Notes under the pieces: generated by a model
Database searches by the model: none
Told to the model about the DNA's origin: nothing
What the model saw: the letters and a program-made list of their open reading frames with translations, nothing else
Made by a program: the position numbers and the translations under genes
Shown here: positions 47,232-57,058 of the stretch, piece after piece
Position numbering within the stretch: the first letter of the stretch is position 1
Layout of the letters: each line of letters opens with the position of its first letter
Assembly: GCA_964568675.1 (NCBI GenBank)
Contig: CAZMQV010000004.1
Location: 19,945-83,944, forward strand
Length of the DNA stretch: 64,000 nt
Direction: 5' to 3'
Source of the DNA: UPXZ01 sp964568675
GTDB lineage: Bacteria > Bacteroidota > Bacteroidia > Bacteroidales > Paludibacteraceae

Positions 47232-48155
47232 ATGGAAGAAATGAATAAACCCTTAGTATCTATTGTGGTAATAACCTATCGTAGTGAAAGTTACATTCTT
47301 GAAACATTAGAAAGCATCTATGCACAAACGTGGAACGCCATTGAGCTTATTGTGAGCGATGATGGGTCGCCCGACAATACCATAAAGCTCTGCGAGGATT
47401 GGCTAAAACAACACAAAGATAGATTCTTCAAAACCAAACTAATTACCGTAGCTCAAAACACAGGCATTACGGCAAACTTTAAGCGAGGAATTAATTCGGT
47501 TTCGGGCACTTGGATTAAAACGCTTGGAGGCGACGACCTGCTCATGCCAACGTGTATCGCCGACAATATGAATTATGCGCAGACACACCCCGAGGTAAGC
47601 ATTATCACTTCCAACCTGCAGGAAATAGATGCGAATAGCGCCATCATCCGTGAAACAGTTTCGAACGAAGGATTGAAGTATTTTCTTTCAACCCAAAACG
47701 AGATAGGCTCCAGGAAAGCATACTCACGCTGGCCTGCTTTCCTTAACACGCCTACTTTCTTTTGCAAAAAAGAACTTTTCCCTATCATTCTTCAGTGCGA
47801 CGATGATTTCAAAATCTACGAAGACATGAGTGCCGTGTTTCGAATCATTGAGCATGACATTACAATACATTATATGGATAAAACCACAATTAAGTATCGC
47901 ATTCACCCGAACGCAATTTCGAGGAATCCACTTGCCGAAGCCAGAAGAGAACAGGAAGCATACATCATATTCAACAAATTCAGGAAGAAAAATCTAAGCA
48001 TCTTTAACCCTATTGATCTTTCCATTTATTACGAAACCTGGCTTCGCTTTAAGTACAAAGGGCTATTCGGATATAAGGGAATAAATATTCTGAGAAAATT
48101 CAGTCTTTTTTATTGGCAACTAAGACTGAATGGATATAAAGAATTCTGGATTTAA
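47232..48155 (+). CDS. GT2 family glycosyltransferase
   Basis: A 307-residue GT-A fold enzyme. PLVSIVVITYRSESYILETL and IELIVSDDGSPDNT are the nucleotide-binding start of GT2, and TLGGDDLLMP is the DXD-like motif. The ATG at 47232 is chosen; a TTG at 47226 overlapping the flippase stop is the alternative. It would add one sugar to the lipid-linked repeat unit; donor and acceptor are unknown. Confidence 0.92.
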   Translation: MEEMNKPLVSIVVITYRSESYILETLESIYAQTWNAIELIVSDDGSPDNTIKLCEDWLKQHKDRFFKTKLITVAQNTGITANFKRGINSVSGTWIKTLGGDDLLMPTCIADNMNYAQTHPEVSIITSNLQEIDANSAIIRETVSNEGLKYFLSTQNEIGSRKAYSRWPAFLNTPTFFCKKELFPIILQCDDDFKIYEDMSAVFRIIEHDITIHYMDKTTIKYRIHPNAISRNPLAEARREQEAYIIFNKFRKKNLSIFNPIDLSIYYETWLRFKYKGLFGYKGINILRKFSLFYWQLRLNGYKEFWI

Positions 48156-48241
48156 CAAAGAAAGCTAACATCAATAAAGGAGCGCGACAAAATAATCATT
48201 ATTCGAAAGAATAAAAAAAACGACTTGATATCAATCTAAAA

Positions 48242-49591
48242 ATGAACAATACAAAACACATAATAAGCAAGGTAACACCCGCCACAATCCTACTTGTGGC
48301 AGCGTTTCCGGTATTGATTCATACCAAACTTAGTTTGTTGCCCCTCGTGATGACATTTGTCAACACCACGTTTCTTTGGGTCGTTTCCGGTATGGTACTG
48401 ATTGTGTTCTTTATGTCCAAACATTTTTTCTACGACAAGAGAAATGATGAAAATCTACGCTTCGTGGCAGCATATTTGATATGGAATGTAATTTGCATCA
48501 TTCGGGGCATGTTTGTGGCCGAAATTTATTGGGATTGGAAAGCAATTATTGGCAACACAATGGCTCTAATGCTCCCCGTGGTAATCTACGCTACTACTAA
48601 TAAGTTAATTGCTCAATCGATTTTGGCATACTACATCAAATATGCCCTACCACTATTCATCGTATTCGCGATATTGCTACGCACAGACGCTTACGGTTTC
48701 TACCTCAACCCCATCAGCCTTCTGATTCTGTTCATTCCCGCTCTCACCATGCGCCAACGGATTATTTTATTCGTATTCACAGGCATCGTGATGGGCGCCG
48801 ACTTAGGCGCACGAAGCAATGTACTAAAATTTGGAGTTCCGTTTGCCATTTTATCGCTTTACTATTTCCGAAAAATCATACCACACAAGCTGTTGGAAAC
48901 CATGCGAATTTTGCTCTTCGTAATACCAATCGTGTTGTTTGTGCTTGGCGTTACCGGAGTTTTCAATATATTTAAAATACAGGATTACCTAGAAAACGAC
49001 ATCACATCGTCCGGAGTAGGGCTGGATGGACAACGCACCGAAATAAGCATCACTCAAGACACACGGACGTTTCTATACGAAGAGGTTATTAATTCGGCTG
49101 TAAAAAACAATTATGTGATTTGGGGGCGAACACCCGCGCGCGGCAACGACTCACTGACATTCGGCATCGTGGAACATCGGTGGACTGGTAGATACGAAAG
49201 ACTGGCAAACGAAATCGGATTGGCAAACGTATTCACCTGGACCGGAATCATTGGTATGATTCTATACTCGCTATTATTCTTCAAAGCATCGAATTTGGCT
49301 GTCAATAAATCAAACAACACCTATTCGAAAATGCTCGGCATATTCATCGCTTTCCGTTGGTTCTACAGCTGGATTGAAGATGTAAACGATTTTTCATTGA
49401 ATTATTTTATCCTAATGGTCACTCTGGGGCTATGTTATTCAAATTCATTTCGCGAAATGACAAATGCAGAAATTACCCGCTGGGCAAGAGGGATATTCGA
49501 CGTGCGATACATCAATGAACAACGAAAAATTTATTCGAAAAAACAACATGAAGCAGCAACAAGTAGCAATATTATTAACCTGCCACAATAG
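48242..49591 (+). CDS. wzy: Wzy-type polysaccharide polymerase (O-antigen polymerase/ligase-like)
   Basis: A 449-residue membrane protein with about ten hydrophobic helices and a large periplasmic loop in the second half (about 250-330: ENDITSSGVGLDGQRTEIS, WGRTPARGNDSLTFG). This topology, the poor sequence conservation and the position between glycosyltransferases fit a Wzy polymerase. LGARSNVLKFGVPFAIL recalls the Wzy_C region. The last 44 bp overlap the start of the next gene. Confidence 0.82.
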   Translation: MNNTKHIISKVTPATILLVAAFPVLIHTKLSLLPLVMTFVNTTFLWVVSGMVLIVFFMSKHFFYDKRNDENLRFVAAYLIWNVICIIRGMFVAEIYWDWKAIIGNTMALMLPVVIYATTNKLIAQSILAYYIKYALPLFIVFAILLRTDAYGFYLNPISLLILFIPALTMRQRIILFVFTGIVMGADLGARSNVLKFGVPFAILSLYYFRKIIPHKLLETMRILLFVIPIVLFVLGVTGVFNIFKIQDYLENDITSSGVGLDGQRTEISITQDTRTFLYEEVINSAVKNNYVIWGRTPARGNDSLTFGIVEHRWTGRYERLANEIGLANVFTWTGIIGMILYSLLFFKASNLAVNKSNNTYSKMLGIFIAFRWFYSWIEDVNDFSLNYFILMVTLGLCYSNSFREMTNAEITRWARGIFDVRYINEQRKIYSKKQHEAATSSNIINLPQ

Positions 49592-50423
49592 GAAGCAGAA
49601 AACGCTCCTTTGTCTGTCATCATTATCGGAGGCCACGATACCCGAAGGCTATGCGTATGACATCTTCTTAACCGACGATGGCTCTACAGATGGCACCACC
49701 GCCGAGGTAATGCAACGATTTCCGCAGGTGAATATTATCGCCGGAAATGGAAATTTATTTTGGGCAGGAGGGATGCGCGCCGCATGGCAAAAAGCGATAG
49801 AGCAAAAAGATTATGACGCGTATCTTCTCCTCAACGACGACGTAATACTCGACACCGATTTCTGGCTGAACCTAATGAAAGCAGAAAAGTTTTCGCTTGA
49901 GAAAACAGGCAAAAAAGGTATCTATTCCGGCGCAACCATCGAAGCGGCAACCGGCAAGCCAACGTATGGAAGTTCAAAAATCAGGATAAACCATTTTATT
50001 GTCAGGCACGATCTGCTTACACCAACAAACGAGCCACAAGCATGTGAAATAACGAATGCCAACGTATTGTGGGTGGATAAGCAAGTGGTGGAAGCAATCG
50101 GGATTCTCGACAGTTACTACACACATGGAATAGCCGACTACGACTATTCGTTGAAAGCGGTTAAAGCGGCATTCCCGGTCTATTTAGCTCCCAACGTATG
50201 TGGGGTATGCAGCAATGACCACGGCAACAACTGGAAAAAAGCAAGCGTATCGCTCAAAGAGCGAATCGCGTATCTGAAAAGCCCCAAAGGCTTGGCATAC
50301 AACGAATACCTCTACTACATCCGGAAACATTTTCCACTATTTCTGCCCTATTCGTTCTTGATGCTCTGGATAAAAACATTTTTTCCATTCTTCTGGGATA
50401 AATACAAAGTACAAAATCAGTAA
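49548..50423 (+). CDS. GT2 family glycosyltransferase (rhamnosyltransferase-like)
   Basis: A 291-residue GT-A enzyme. VAILLTCHNRKQKTLLCLSS, YDIFLTDDGSTDGTT and YLLLNDDVILDTDFW are characteristic, and GNLFWAGGMRAAW is common in rhamnosyl-type GT2 proteins. The start is the ATG at 49548 (MKQQQVAILL); a longer frame from 49464 adds 28 residues lying entirely within wzy. It overlaps wzy by 44 bp. Confidence 0.9.
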   Translation: MKQQQVAILLTCHNRKQKTLLCLSSLSEATIPEGYAYDIFLTDDGSTDGTTAEVMQRFPQVNIIAGNGNLFWAGGMRAAWQKAIEQKDYDAYLLLNDDVILDTDFWLNLMKAEKFSLEKTGKKGIYSGATIEAATGKPTYGSSKIRINHFIVRHDLLTPTNEPQACEITNANVLWVDKQVVEAIGILDSYYTHGIADYDYSLKAVKAAFPVYLAPNVCGVCSNDHGNNWKKASVSLKERIAYLKSPKGLAYNEYLYYIRKHFPLFLPYSFLMLWIKTFFPFFWDKYKVQNQ

Positions 50424-50447
50424 ACCTAAAACGAAACAACTTAGTTT

Positions 50448-51575
50448 ATGAAAAAGAAAAGAATGTTGGTATTTCACTCTGCCTTAGCATCATACCGGGT
50501 GGATCAATTCAATCTTCTGAATGAATTGTTTGAGCTTGAAGTAGTTTTTCTGCTTGACAATCTATTGTATTTCAAATTCGATCAGGATAGTTTGAAGAAT
50601 CAATGCAAGTTTAAGATTAGTTATTTGCTAAAAGGGCCAAAAATCGGAATCCGATATTTCCGGTTTGGAGTACTCCGAAAAATCAGAGAGATGAAACCTG
50701 ACATTGTTTTGAGTTTTGAGTTTTCGCCTACAACTCAATACCTTATTGCGCTGAAAAAACTTGGTATTATTAAACAAAGTTTAGGATCGATGGTGGACGA
50801 CAGCCTGGACATTTGTCATACCGGTCGTTCCAAACTTCGGAAATTAACTCGCGACACATCCGCGCGCAGCCTTGACTTCATCGTAGTTTTCTCTGAACCT
50901 ATCGCACGGTTTTATCAGGATAAGTTTGGGTTTAACAAGCAGCAAACTATCGTGTCGCCCTTATTGCAACTACCTGACAAACTCAGAGCAATCAACGAAA
51001 ACATTGAGAGCGAGGCGAACAACTACATTGACAAATACAAGCTTAGGAACAAAAAGGTTTTACTTTATGTCGGTAGGTTCTCGCCCGAAAAGGCGCTGCC
51101 AAGATTTCTTGAAACCATTTCGCCACTGCTGATGGAGCATGACGATTTCAGATTTGTACTTGTGGGAGAAGGTGCAGAGATAGATGAATTAAACTCCATT
51201 ATCGACAAAAACGAACTACACGAGAAAGTCATTTTACCCGGACGCTTTGACGGGAAAAGACTTTTACCCTGGTATCTGAGCGCTACGGGACTTGCGTTAC
51301 CAAGCAGATTCGAAACCTTTGGAGCCGTGGTGGACGAAGCATTGATTTTTGGACTTCGCGTGTTGTGCTCCGAATTTGCAGGAGCTACCGCTATCATAAA
51401 CGAGGAGAATGGCATCGTTTTCAATCCTTTGAACACAACGGACACGCTAAATGCCTGCCGCAAGTTCTATTCACAAATGCAAGTAGTAGGTGAAGCCAAG
51501 CTGGACAACAAGCCCTCTTTAATAGCAGACCATCGTCAAAACTTCCGTGAAGAATGGAGCAAATTGATTGACTAA
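50448..51575 (+). CDS. GT4 family glycosyltransferase
   Basis: A 375-residue GT-B enzyme. The C-terminal donor domain has LLYVGRFSPEKALPRFLETI, FVLVGEGAEIDEL and LPSRFETFGAVVDEAL (the E-x7-E motif of retaining GT4 enzymes). The N-terminal acceptor domain starts MLVFHSALASYRVDQFNLLN. It lies 24 bp after the GT2 gene. Donor sugar unknown. Confidence 0.92.
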   Translation: MKKKRMLVFHSALASYRVDQFNLLNELFELEVVFLLDNLLYFKFDQDSLKNQCKFKISYLLKGPKIGIRYFRFGVLRKIREMKPDIVLSFEFSPTTQYLIALKKLGIIKQSLGSMVDDSLDICHTGRSKLRKLTRDTSARSLDFIVVFSEPIARFYQDKFGFNKQQTIVSPLLQLPDKLRAINENIESEANNYIDKYKLRNKKVLLYVGRFSPEKALPRFLETISPLLMEHDDFRFVLVGEGAEIDELNSIIDKNELHEKVILPGRFDGKRLLPWYLSATGLALPSRFETFGAVVDEALIFGLRVLCSEFAGATAIINEENGIVFNPLNTTDTLNACRKFYSQMQVVGEAKLDNKPSLIADHRQNFREEWSKLID

Positions 51576-51633
51576 TCCGCTATAACGCTTTTGCAATTCA
51601 ACAATCAAATTAATCAAAACTTAACAAAAAAAA

Positions 51634-52566
51634 ATGCTGAAAGAACTTACAAAATCAGAATACAGGCATCACTTCCCGGGTGCATCACACCCTTATATTC
51701 AAGAAAACTTTATCAATCTGATAGAAGGGAAGCGTTGCGAAGTCATACGCCTGATGCAAGACAATGACAATTCGCTGGGACTGGTAGTTGGTGTTTGCGG
51801 TCAAACCGTTCGCTCGCCGTTCTCCGCGCCATTTGGTGGGTTTCACTACTCACACGAGCAGATATTCTACCACACTATCGCCGATTTCATTGATAGTTTG
51901 AAGATATTTCTCCAAGAAAAAGGATTTAAAAGTATTCAGATTACCCTTCCGCCGGATATTTATCAGACCAACATGAATTCGAAAACTATTCACAATCTAA
52001 TATGCGCCGGATTCAGCATTGAAGCCACAGACTTCACCAATTGGATAGACCTGAAACAATGGGATGGGAAATGGGTGTACAGCAAAGTTGCGCAAAACTG
52101 CCGAAAAGCAATGAGAAATGGGCTAAAACTTATAAGAGCCACTGACTCGGAAGACATGAAAGAAGCATACGCGATAGTGGCACAAAACAGGGTAGAAAAC
52201 GGACGCGAAATACACATGGCATTCGAGGATGTGGAGCAAGTGAGTCAAATAATGCCGGTAGATTATTTTCTTATCAGAGACGAAAACAACGCAAGTCATG
52301 CCGCAGGCATTTATTACCGCGGCACCCCTAAAATAATTCAAGGCATCTTCTTTGGCGACAAATTAGAAAGCCGCGCTTTAGGGGCTATGGATTTGCTCTA
52401 CATGGGTGTCTTTGATTTTTATAAAGAGCTTGGCTATGACTTCATTGACATGGGCACTTCCAGCATGGATGGTGCGCCCAACATCGGCTTAGTCCGATTT
52501 AAGGAAACGCACAACTCGTCAACCTCGCTACGCTATACGTTCAAATGGACGAATGACAATGTTTAG
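51634..52566 (+). CDS. FemAB-like GNAT-fold acyltransferase (copy 1)
   Basis: A 310-residue protein with two GNAT-like halves as in FemAB/Acetyltransf_6 proteins. Key segments are SPFSAPFGGFHYSHEQ, ITLPPDIYQTNMNS, QNCRKAMRNGLKLIRA, IYYRGTPKIIQGIFFGD and DMGTSSMDGAPNIGLVRFKE. Family members transfer amino acids or acyl groups, often to cell-wall or polysaccharide precursors. In this cluster it may acylate an amino sugar or attach an amino acid. A clear paralog follows. Confidence 0.85.
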   Translation: MLKELTKSEYRHHFPGASHPYIQENFINLIEGKRCEVIRLMQDNDNSLGLVVGVCGQTVRSPFSAPFGGFHYSHEQIFYHTIADFIDSLKIFLQEKGFKSIQITLPPDIYQTNMNSKTIHNLICAGFSIEATDFTNWIDLKQWDGKWVYSKVAQNCRKAMRNGLKLIRATDSEDMKEAYAIVAQNRVENGREIHMAFEDVEQVSQIMPVDYFLIRDENNASHAAGIYYRGTPKIIQGIFFGDKLESRALGAMDLLYMGVFDFYKELGYDFIDMGTSSMDGAPNIGLVRFKETHNSSTSLRYTFKWTNDNV

Positions 52567-52648
52567 TAAATTGAATGACTCGCAAAGCATAACACATACT
52601 TAGCGACTTCGAGTTTTAGTTTTTTTACAAATAAAAACAGCAAAAATC

Positions 52649-53575
52649 ATGATACACGAAGTAACAAAAAAAGAATATAGAGATACTTTCCCGACAAACC
52701 CGCATATCTACATTTCGGATGAGTTTCTGGACTTGGTAAACTACAAGGTAGAGCATGAAATTCGCTTAATGCAAGACGACAAAACGCAAATTGGCATAAT
52801 AGCAGGCATTAAAAACGAAAGCTTAGTTTCGCCATATTCTGCTCCATTCGGTGGATTTCATTATACGCACGAATATATTTCTTATGATGTAATCAACGAA
52901 TTTATTGGAAACCTAAAGGAATATGTAAAAACACATGGATTAAAAGCGATAGAAATAACATTGCCACCCGATATATATCAAACGTGTATGAACGCGAAGT
53001 TGGTAAAAGCAATGCTGGATAATGGATATAAACTCAACAAACCTGACTTTACAAACTGGGTAAACATCGCGGAGTTTGATGGCAAATGGGTATCCAAGAA
53101 AGCCGCAAACATCTGCCGCAAAGCAGTGAACAACCGGCTCACATTTCATCACGTCGAGGACAAGCCTTCGCAGCAAAAGGCTTATGATATTATTTACAGA
53201 AACCGAATAGAGCAAAACCGAGAAATTCACATGAGTCTTGAGTGTATCCTGGAAGTAAACTCCATCATCCCGATTGATTTTTTTCTGATAAAAGACAGTG
53301 AGGGCGAAAACTCGGGCGCAGGAATATTTTATCGCGGACATCAGGACATCGCTCAAGGAATTTTTATGGGCGATGAAATGGAGAAAAGACAGCTTGGAGT
53401 CATCAATTTTTTGGTAATGAACATCTATGACTTTTACAAACAACAAAATTTCAAGTACATCGACTTAGGCACCTCAAGTTTGGCAGGCGAGCCAAACATC
53501 GGACTTATCCGTTTCAAAGAGATCCATAACTGCGCTACCTCGCTACGCTATTCATTTTCTTGGAGTGCGGAATAA
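52649..53575 (+). CDS. FemAB-like GNAT-fold acyltransferase (copy 2)
   Basis: A 308-residue paralog of the preceding protein with colinear motifs: SPYSAPFGGFHYTHEY, ITLPPDIYQTCMNA, NICRKAVNNRLTFHHV, IFYRGHQDIAQGIFMGD, DLGTSSLAGEPNIGLIRFKE. Similarity runs over the whole length, so this is an old tandem duplication. The two may modify different sugars or positions of the same repeat unit. It is separated from copy 1 by 82 bp. Confidence 0.85.
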   Translation: MIHEVTKKEYRDTFPTNPHIYISDEFLDLVNYKVEHEIRLMQDDKTQIGIIAGIKNESLVSPYSAPFGGFHYTHEYISYDVINEFIGNLKEYVKTHGLKAIEITLPPDIYQTCMNAKLVKAMLDNGYKLNKPDFTNWVNIAEFDGKWVSKKAANICRKAVNNRLTFHHVEDKPSQQKAYDIIYRNRIEQNREIHMSLECILEVNSIIPIDFFLIKDSEGENSGAGIFYRGHQDIAQGIFMGDEMEKRQLGVINFLVMNIYDFYKQQNFKYIDLGTSSLAGEPNIGLIRFKEIHNCATSLRYSFSWSAE

Positions 53576-53624
53576 CCAAATTGGCAATCTATCCAAAAAT
53601 AAACAATACTAAAACCTTCGCCTT

Positions 53625-54401
53625 ATGCTACACGAATTCAACATATTCAATGGAAGTTTACTGGAAGTAACTGCTTCGAAACAACTTATCTCTACCATCA
53701 ACGCGCATTCATATAATATATGTCATAAAGACGGAGATTTCTTGAGCGCGTTAAAGTCAAGCCATGTCTTGCTTCCGGATGGTGTAAGCATTGTAATGGC
53801 ATCCCGCTTTATTAATGGAATAAACATCCAAAAAATTGCAGGCTACGATCTTTTTCAACATGAAATGACACGGATAAACGAAAAATGTGGCAAATGCTTC
53901 TTTCTTGGAAGTTCGGAGAAAACATTGGGACTAATAACCGAAAGAGCCTCGAAAGAATATCCGTCAATGGAAATACACAGTTATTCACCTCCTTTTAAAC
54001 ACGCATTTTCCGACGAGGACAATCAGGCGATGATTGACGCGGTGAATCAAGCCGCACCCGATGTACTTTTTGTAGGGATGACCGCGCCAAAACAAGAAAA
54101 ATGGGCTGCCGAACACTTTTCAAAATTAGACGCCACCCACATCTGCTGCATTGGCGCGGTTTTCGATTTCTATGCCGGCACCATTACCCGAGCGCCACAG
54201 TGGATGATATCTTGTGGCTTGGAGTGGTTTTATAGGCTGGTAAAAGAGCCTCGACGCATGTGGCGCCGCTATCTGATTGGGAACACAGCGTTTATTTTCC
54301 GGATTCTAAAACTCAAATTAATGATAATCACCGGACTCAGACCCCCAAAAGACAAGGCTATATCATCAGGGAAAGCAGAGGTATCCAAAAACATCAATTA
54401 G
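53625..54401 (+). CDS. WecG/TagA/CpsF family glycosyltransferase (GT26)
   Basis: A 258-residue enzyme. HKDGDFLSALKSSHVLLPDG, KIAGYDLF, PDVLFVGMTAPKQEKWAAEH and the C-terminal GAVFDFYAGTITRAPQWM with GLEWFYRLVKEPRRMWRRYL are diagnostic of GT26. Such enzymes typically add an N-acetylmannosaminuronate, N-acetylmannosamine or glucose-type residue as second sugar on the undecaprenyl-linked acceptor. It is encoded 32 bp before the initiating transferase, which fits acting second. Confidence 0.94.
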   Translation: MLHEFNIFNGSLLEVTASKQLISTINAHSYNICHKDGDFLSALKSSHVLLPDGVSIVMASRFINGINIQKIAGYDLFQHEMTRINEKCGKCFFLGSSEKTLGLITERASKEYPSMEIHSYSPPFKHAFSDEDNQAMIDAVNQAAPDVLFVGMTAPKQEKWAAEHFSKLDATHICCIGAVFDFYAGTITRAPQWMISCGLEWFYRLVKEPRRMWRRYLIGNTAFIFRILKLKLMIITGLRPPKDKAISSGKAEVSKNIN

Positions 54402-54433
54402 CAAATACCTAAACATTTAATTCTATAAGCAAT

Positions 54434-55816
54434 ATGATAACTGAACATTCCGGAGTAAGATTCATCTACCTATTATTGGATCTTCTCTTATTAAACATAG
54501 CCGTTTTCATCGTCTTCCATTTTAGCCCGATGGACGACTACATGGCAATGGAAGAGCGTAATCTCTACATTCTGCACGCCAACATCTCCGAGCTACTCGC
54601 CTATATGCTGTATGTGAGAAGAAATTACTTTTTCTCTAACAAAATCACCGATCGATTAAAAATCAGACTCATCCGATTTGCAATTTACTTGGCCATACTT
54701 TACGCTACCGCCTCATTCATTCTTCCCAAAGATTATCCTCGATTAATCCTTCTTGAGTACTCATTTTTCTTCTTCTTGTTTAAACTAACGTTTTTCACAA
54801 TCCTATTCAAAGCGCATCGTTATAGGTATAGAAAAGAAAGCCGAATACAACGAGTAGCCATATTGGGGGCAGATGAATCGAAATGCGCTATTGGCGAATT
54901 ACTTAACAACAATCCAAAGCTTGGACTCAAGTTTGTAGGCTGCGTATCCGAGCAGAGCAACGCGACAAGTGAAAACTTACTTGGTATCTTGGACAACCTT
55001 CCTGTAATTGCTCTCAGGCATCGACTCAACGCGCTGTTAGTTACCGACCCTACCTATTTTAGCGACAAGAAAACACGCGAACTATTAACCCTTTGCAACG
55101 AAGCTGGTGTAAGGGTTAATTACATCATGACAAATAAATATTGGTCGGGTATGCCACACAAGAACATCGAATCGGAAGGTTTCTTTGAAATTTACAATCC
55201 TCAGTTCATCCCACTGGATAGACTCTCGAATCGAGTACTGAAAAGAACTTTCGACATACTGTTTTCGATTTCTATCATTCTGTTCATCTTCAGTTGGTTC
55301 ATTCCATTGATGAGCCTTATTATCAAGCTCAACTCCAAAGGACCAGTATTCTTTGTTCAGCAACGCACCGGCATCAACAACAAGACATTTAATTGCCTGA
55401 AATTCCGAACAATGAAAGTGAACAACGAAGCCGACACCAAACAAGCGCAAATAAACGACGACCGGATTACCAGCATTGGAAATTTTCTACGCAAATCTAA
55501 CATTGATGAGTTCCCGCAATTTTTCAATGTACTGTTGGGACACATGTCAATCGTAGGACCACGCCCCCACATGCTCAAACACACGGATCAATACTCCGAA
55601 CTAATCCGGTATTACAAAGTTCGTCATTTTGTGAAACCGGGAATCACCGGCTGGGCTCAAGTGAATGGGTTTCGGGGCATTACGGATGAACTTTGGAAAA
55701 TGGAGAAAAGAGTGGAGTATGACATGGCGTATCTCAACAACTGGACTTTATTTTGGGACATAAAAATTATCTTATACACCGTATTACGTAAATCGGCATT
55801 TAAAAATGCGACATAG
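54434..55816 (+). CDS. Undecaprenyl-phosphate sugar phosphotransferase (WcaJ/WbaP-like)
   Basis: A 460-residue initiating enzyme that transfers a sugar 1-phosphate to undecaprenyl phosphate. Four N-terminal membrane helices and a CoA-binding-like domain precede the catalytic domain (about 265-460): KRTFDILFSISIILFIFSW, SKGPVFFVQQRTGINNKTF, CLKFRTMKVN, FLRKSNIDEFPQFFNVLLG, IVGPRPHML and KPGITGWAQVNGFRG. All polyprenyl phosphohexose transferase motifs are present. It starts assembly of the repeat unit built by the neighbouring glycosyltransferases. Confidence 0.95.
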   Translation: MITEHSGVRFIYLLLDLLLLNIAVFIVFHFSPMDDYMAMEERNLYILHANISELLAYMLYVRRNYFFSNKITDRLKIRLIRFAIYLAILYATASFILPKDYPRLILLEYSFFFFLFKLTFFTILFKAHRYRYRKESRIQRVAILGADESKCAIGELLNNNPKLGLKFVGCVSEQSNATSENLLGILDNLPVIALRHRLNALLVTDPTYFSDKKTRELLTLCNEAGVRVNYIMTNKYWSGMPHKNIESEGFFEIYNPQFIPLDRLSNRVLKRTFDILFSISIILFIFSWFIPLMSLIIKLNSKGPVFFVQQRTGINNKTFNCLKFRTMKVNNEADTKQAQINDDRITSIGNFLRKSNIDEFPQFFNVLLGHMSIVGPRPHMLKHTDQYSELIRYYKVRHFVKPGITGWAQVNGFRGITDELWKMEKRVEYDMAYLNNWTLFWDIKIILYTVLRKSAFKNAT

Positions 55817-55966
55817 ATTAAAAAGCATATCGACACAAAAATCTTTGGATATAAGCACTGTACCATTCATTAATACATTGAAGTATGGAATGAAATTGGA
55901 ACACACAATCATTGTGTAACGCAACAAAACAAATATCGAAAAAATAAATAAACAAACCCAATACAG

Positions 55967-57058
55967 ATGAAAAAAATAGCGTTAATAACCGGTATCACCG
56001 GTCAGGACGGCTCGTATTTAGCCGAATTCCTTTTAGAAAAAGAATATGAAGTGCATGGACTATTGCGTCATTCATCGTCGTTCAACACCGGAAGGATAGA
56101 ACACCTGTACCTCGAAGAATGGGTAAGGGACATGCGACAGAAAAGAGCCATCAACCTGCACTATGCCGACATGACAGATTCAAGCTCGCTCATTCGGGTA
56201 ATTCAGACCATCAAACCGGATGAAATATATAATCTGGCTGCCCAAAGCCACGTAAAAGTAAGCTTTGATGTGCCGGAATACACCGCCGAGACCGACGCGG
56301 TAGGCACACTCCGCTTGCTCGAAGCGGTGCGGATACTTGGATTGGAGAAAAAAACCAAAATCTATCAAGCATCCACATCCGAGCTATTCGGATTGGTACA
56401 AGAAGTGCCTCAGAAAGAGACCACCCCATTCTATCCGCGAAGCCCATACGGTGTTGCCAAACTCTACGGATTCTGGATTACGAAAAACTATCGCGAATCC
56501 TACAACATGTTTGCTGCCAACGGCATACTATTCAATCATGAAAGCGAACGACGTGGCGAGACTTTCGTTACCCGCAAAATAACAATCGCCGCCTCACGCA
56601 TCGCGCAAAATATGCAAGACAAACTCTACCTTGGCAATTTAAGCGCTTTGCGCGATTGGGGTTACGCCAAAGACTATGTAGAATGTATGTGGCTAATACT
56701 CCAACAAGACGAACCGGAAGACTTCATCATCGCAACCGGCGAAATGCACAGTGTACGCGAATTTTGCACCTTAGCTTTTGCCGAAGCCGGCATCCGAATA
56801 CGCTGGGAAGGCGAAGGTGTGAACGAAAAAGGGATTGACAGACTCACAGGAAAGGTAGTGGTAGAAGTTGACCCAAAATACTTCAGACCTGCCGAGGTGG
56901 AGCAATTGAAGGGCGATCCGTCCAAAGCTAAAAAGCTTTTAGGATGGAATCCGCAAAAGACTTCGTTTGAAGAATTGGTGCAGCTCATGGTTAAGCACGA
57001 CATGAATCATGTGAGAAAACAAAAAATGAAAACTGACAACGGCAAAGACAATGAATAA
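55967..57058 (+). CDS. gmd: GDP-mannose 4,6-dehydratase
   Basis: A 363-residue SDR enzyme that makes GDP-4-keto-6-deoxy-D-mannose. The NADP motif is TGITGQDGSYLAEFLLEKEY; HSSSFNTGRIEHLY follows; the catalytic T and E lie in YQASTSELFG, and Y and K in SPYGVAKLYGFW. NHESERRGETFVTRKI is a Gmd hallmark. The active site looks intact. It overlaps the next gene by 8 bp. Its product normally feeds GDP-fucose synthase, but the protein encoded next lacks that enzyme's catalytic residues. Confidence 0.96.
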   Translation: MKKIALITGITGQDGSYLAEFLLEKEYEVHGLLRHSSSFNTGRIEHLYLEEWVRDMRQKRAINLHYADMTDSSSLIRVIQTIKPDEIYNLAAQSHVKVSFDVPEYTAETDAVGTLRLLEAVRILGLEKKTKIYQASTSELFGLVQEVPQKETTPFYPRSPYGVAKLYGFWITKNYRESYNMFAANGILFNHESERRGETFVTRKITIAASRIAQNMQDKLYLGNLSALRDWGYAKDYVECMWLILQQDEPEDFIIATGEMHSVREFCTLAFAEAGIRIRWEGEGVNEKGIDRLTGKVVVEVDPKYFRPAEVEQLKGDPSKAKKLLGWNPQKTSFEELVQLMVKHDMNHVRKQKMKTDNGKDNE

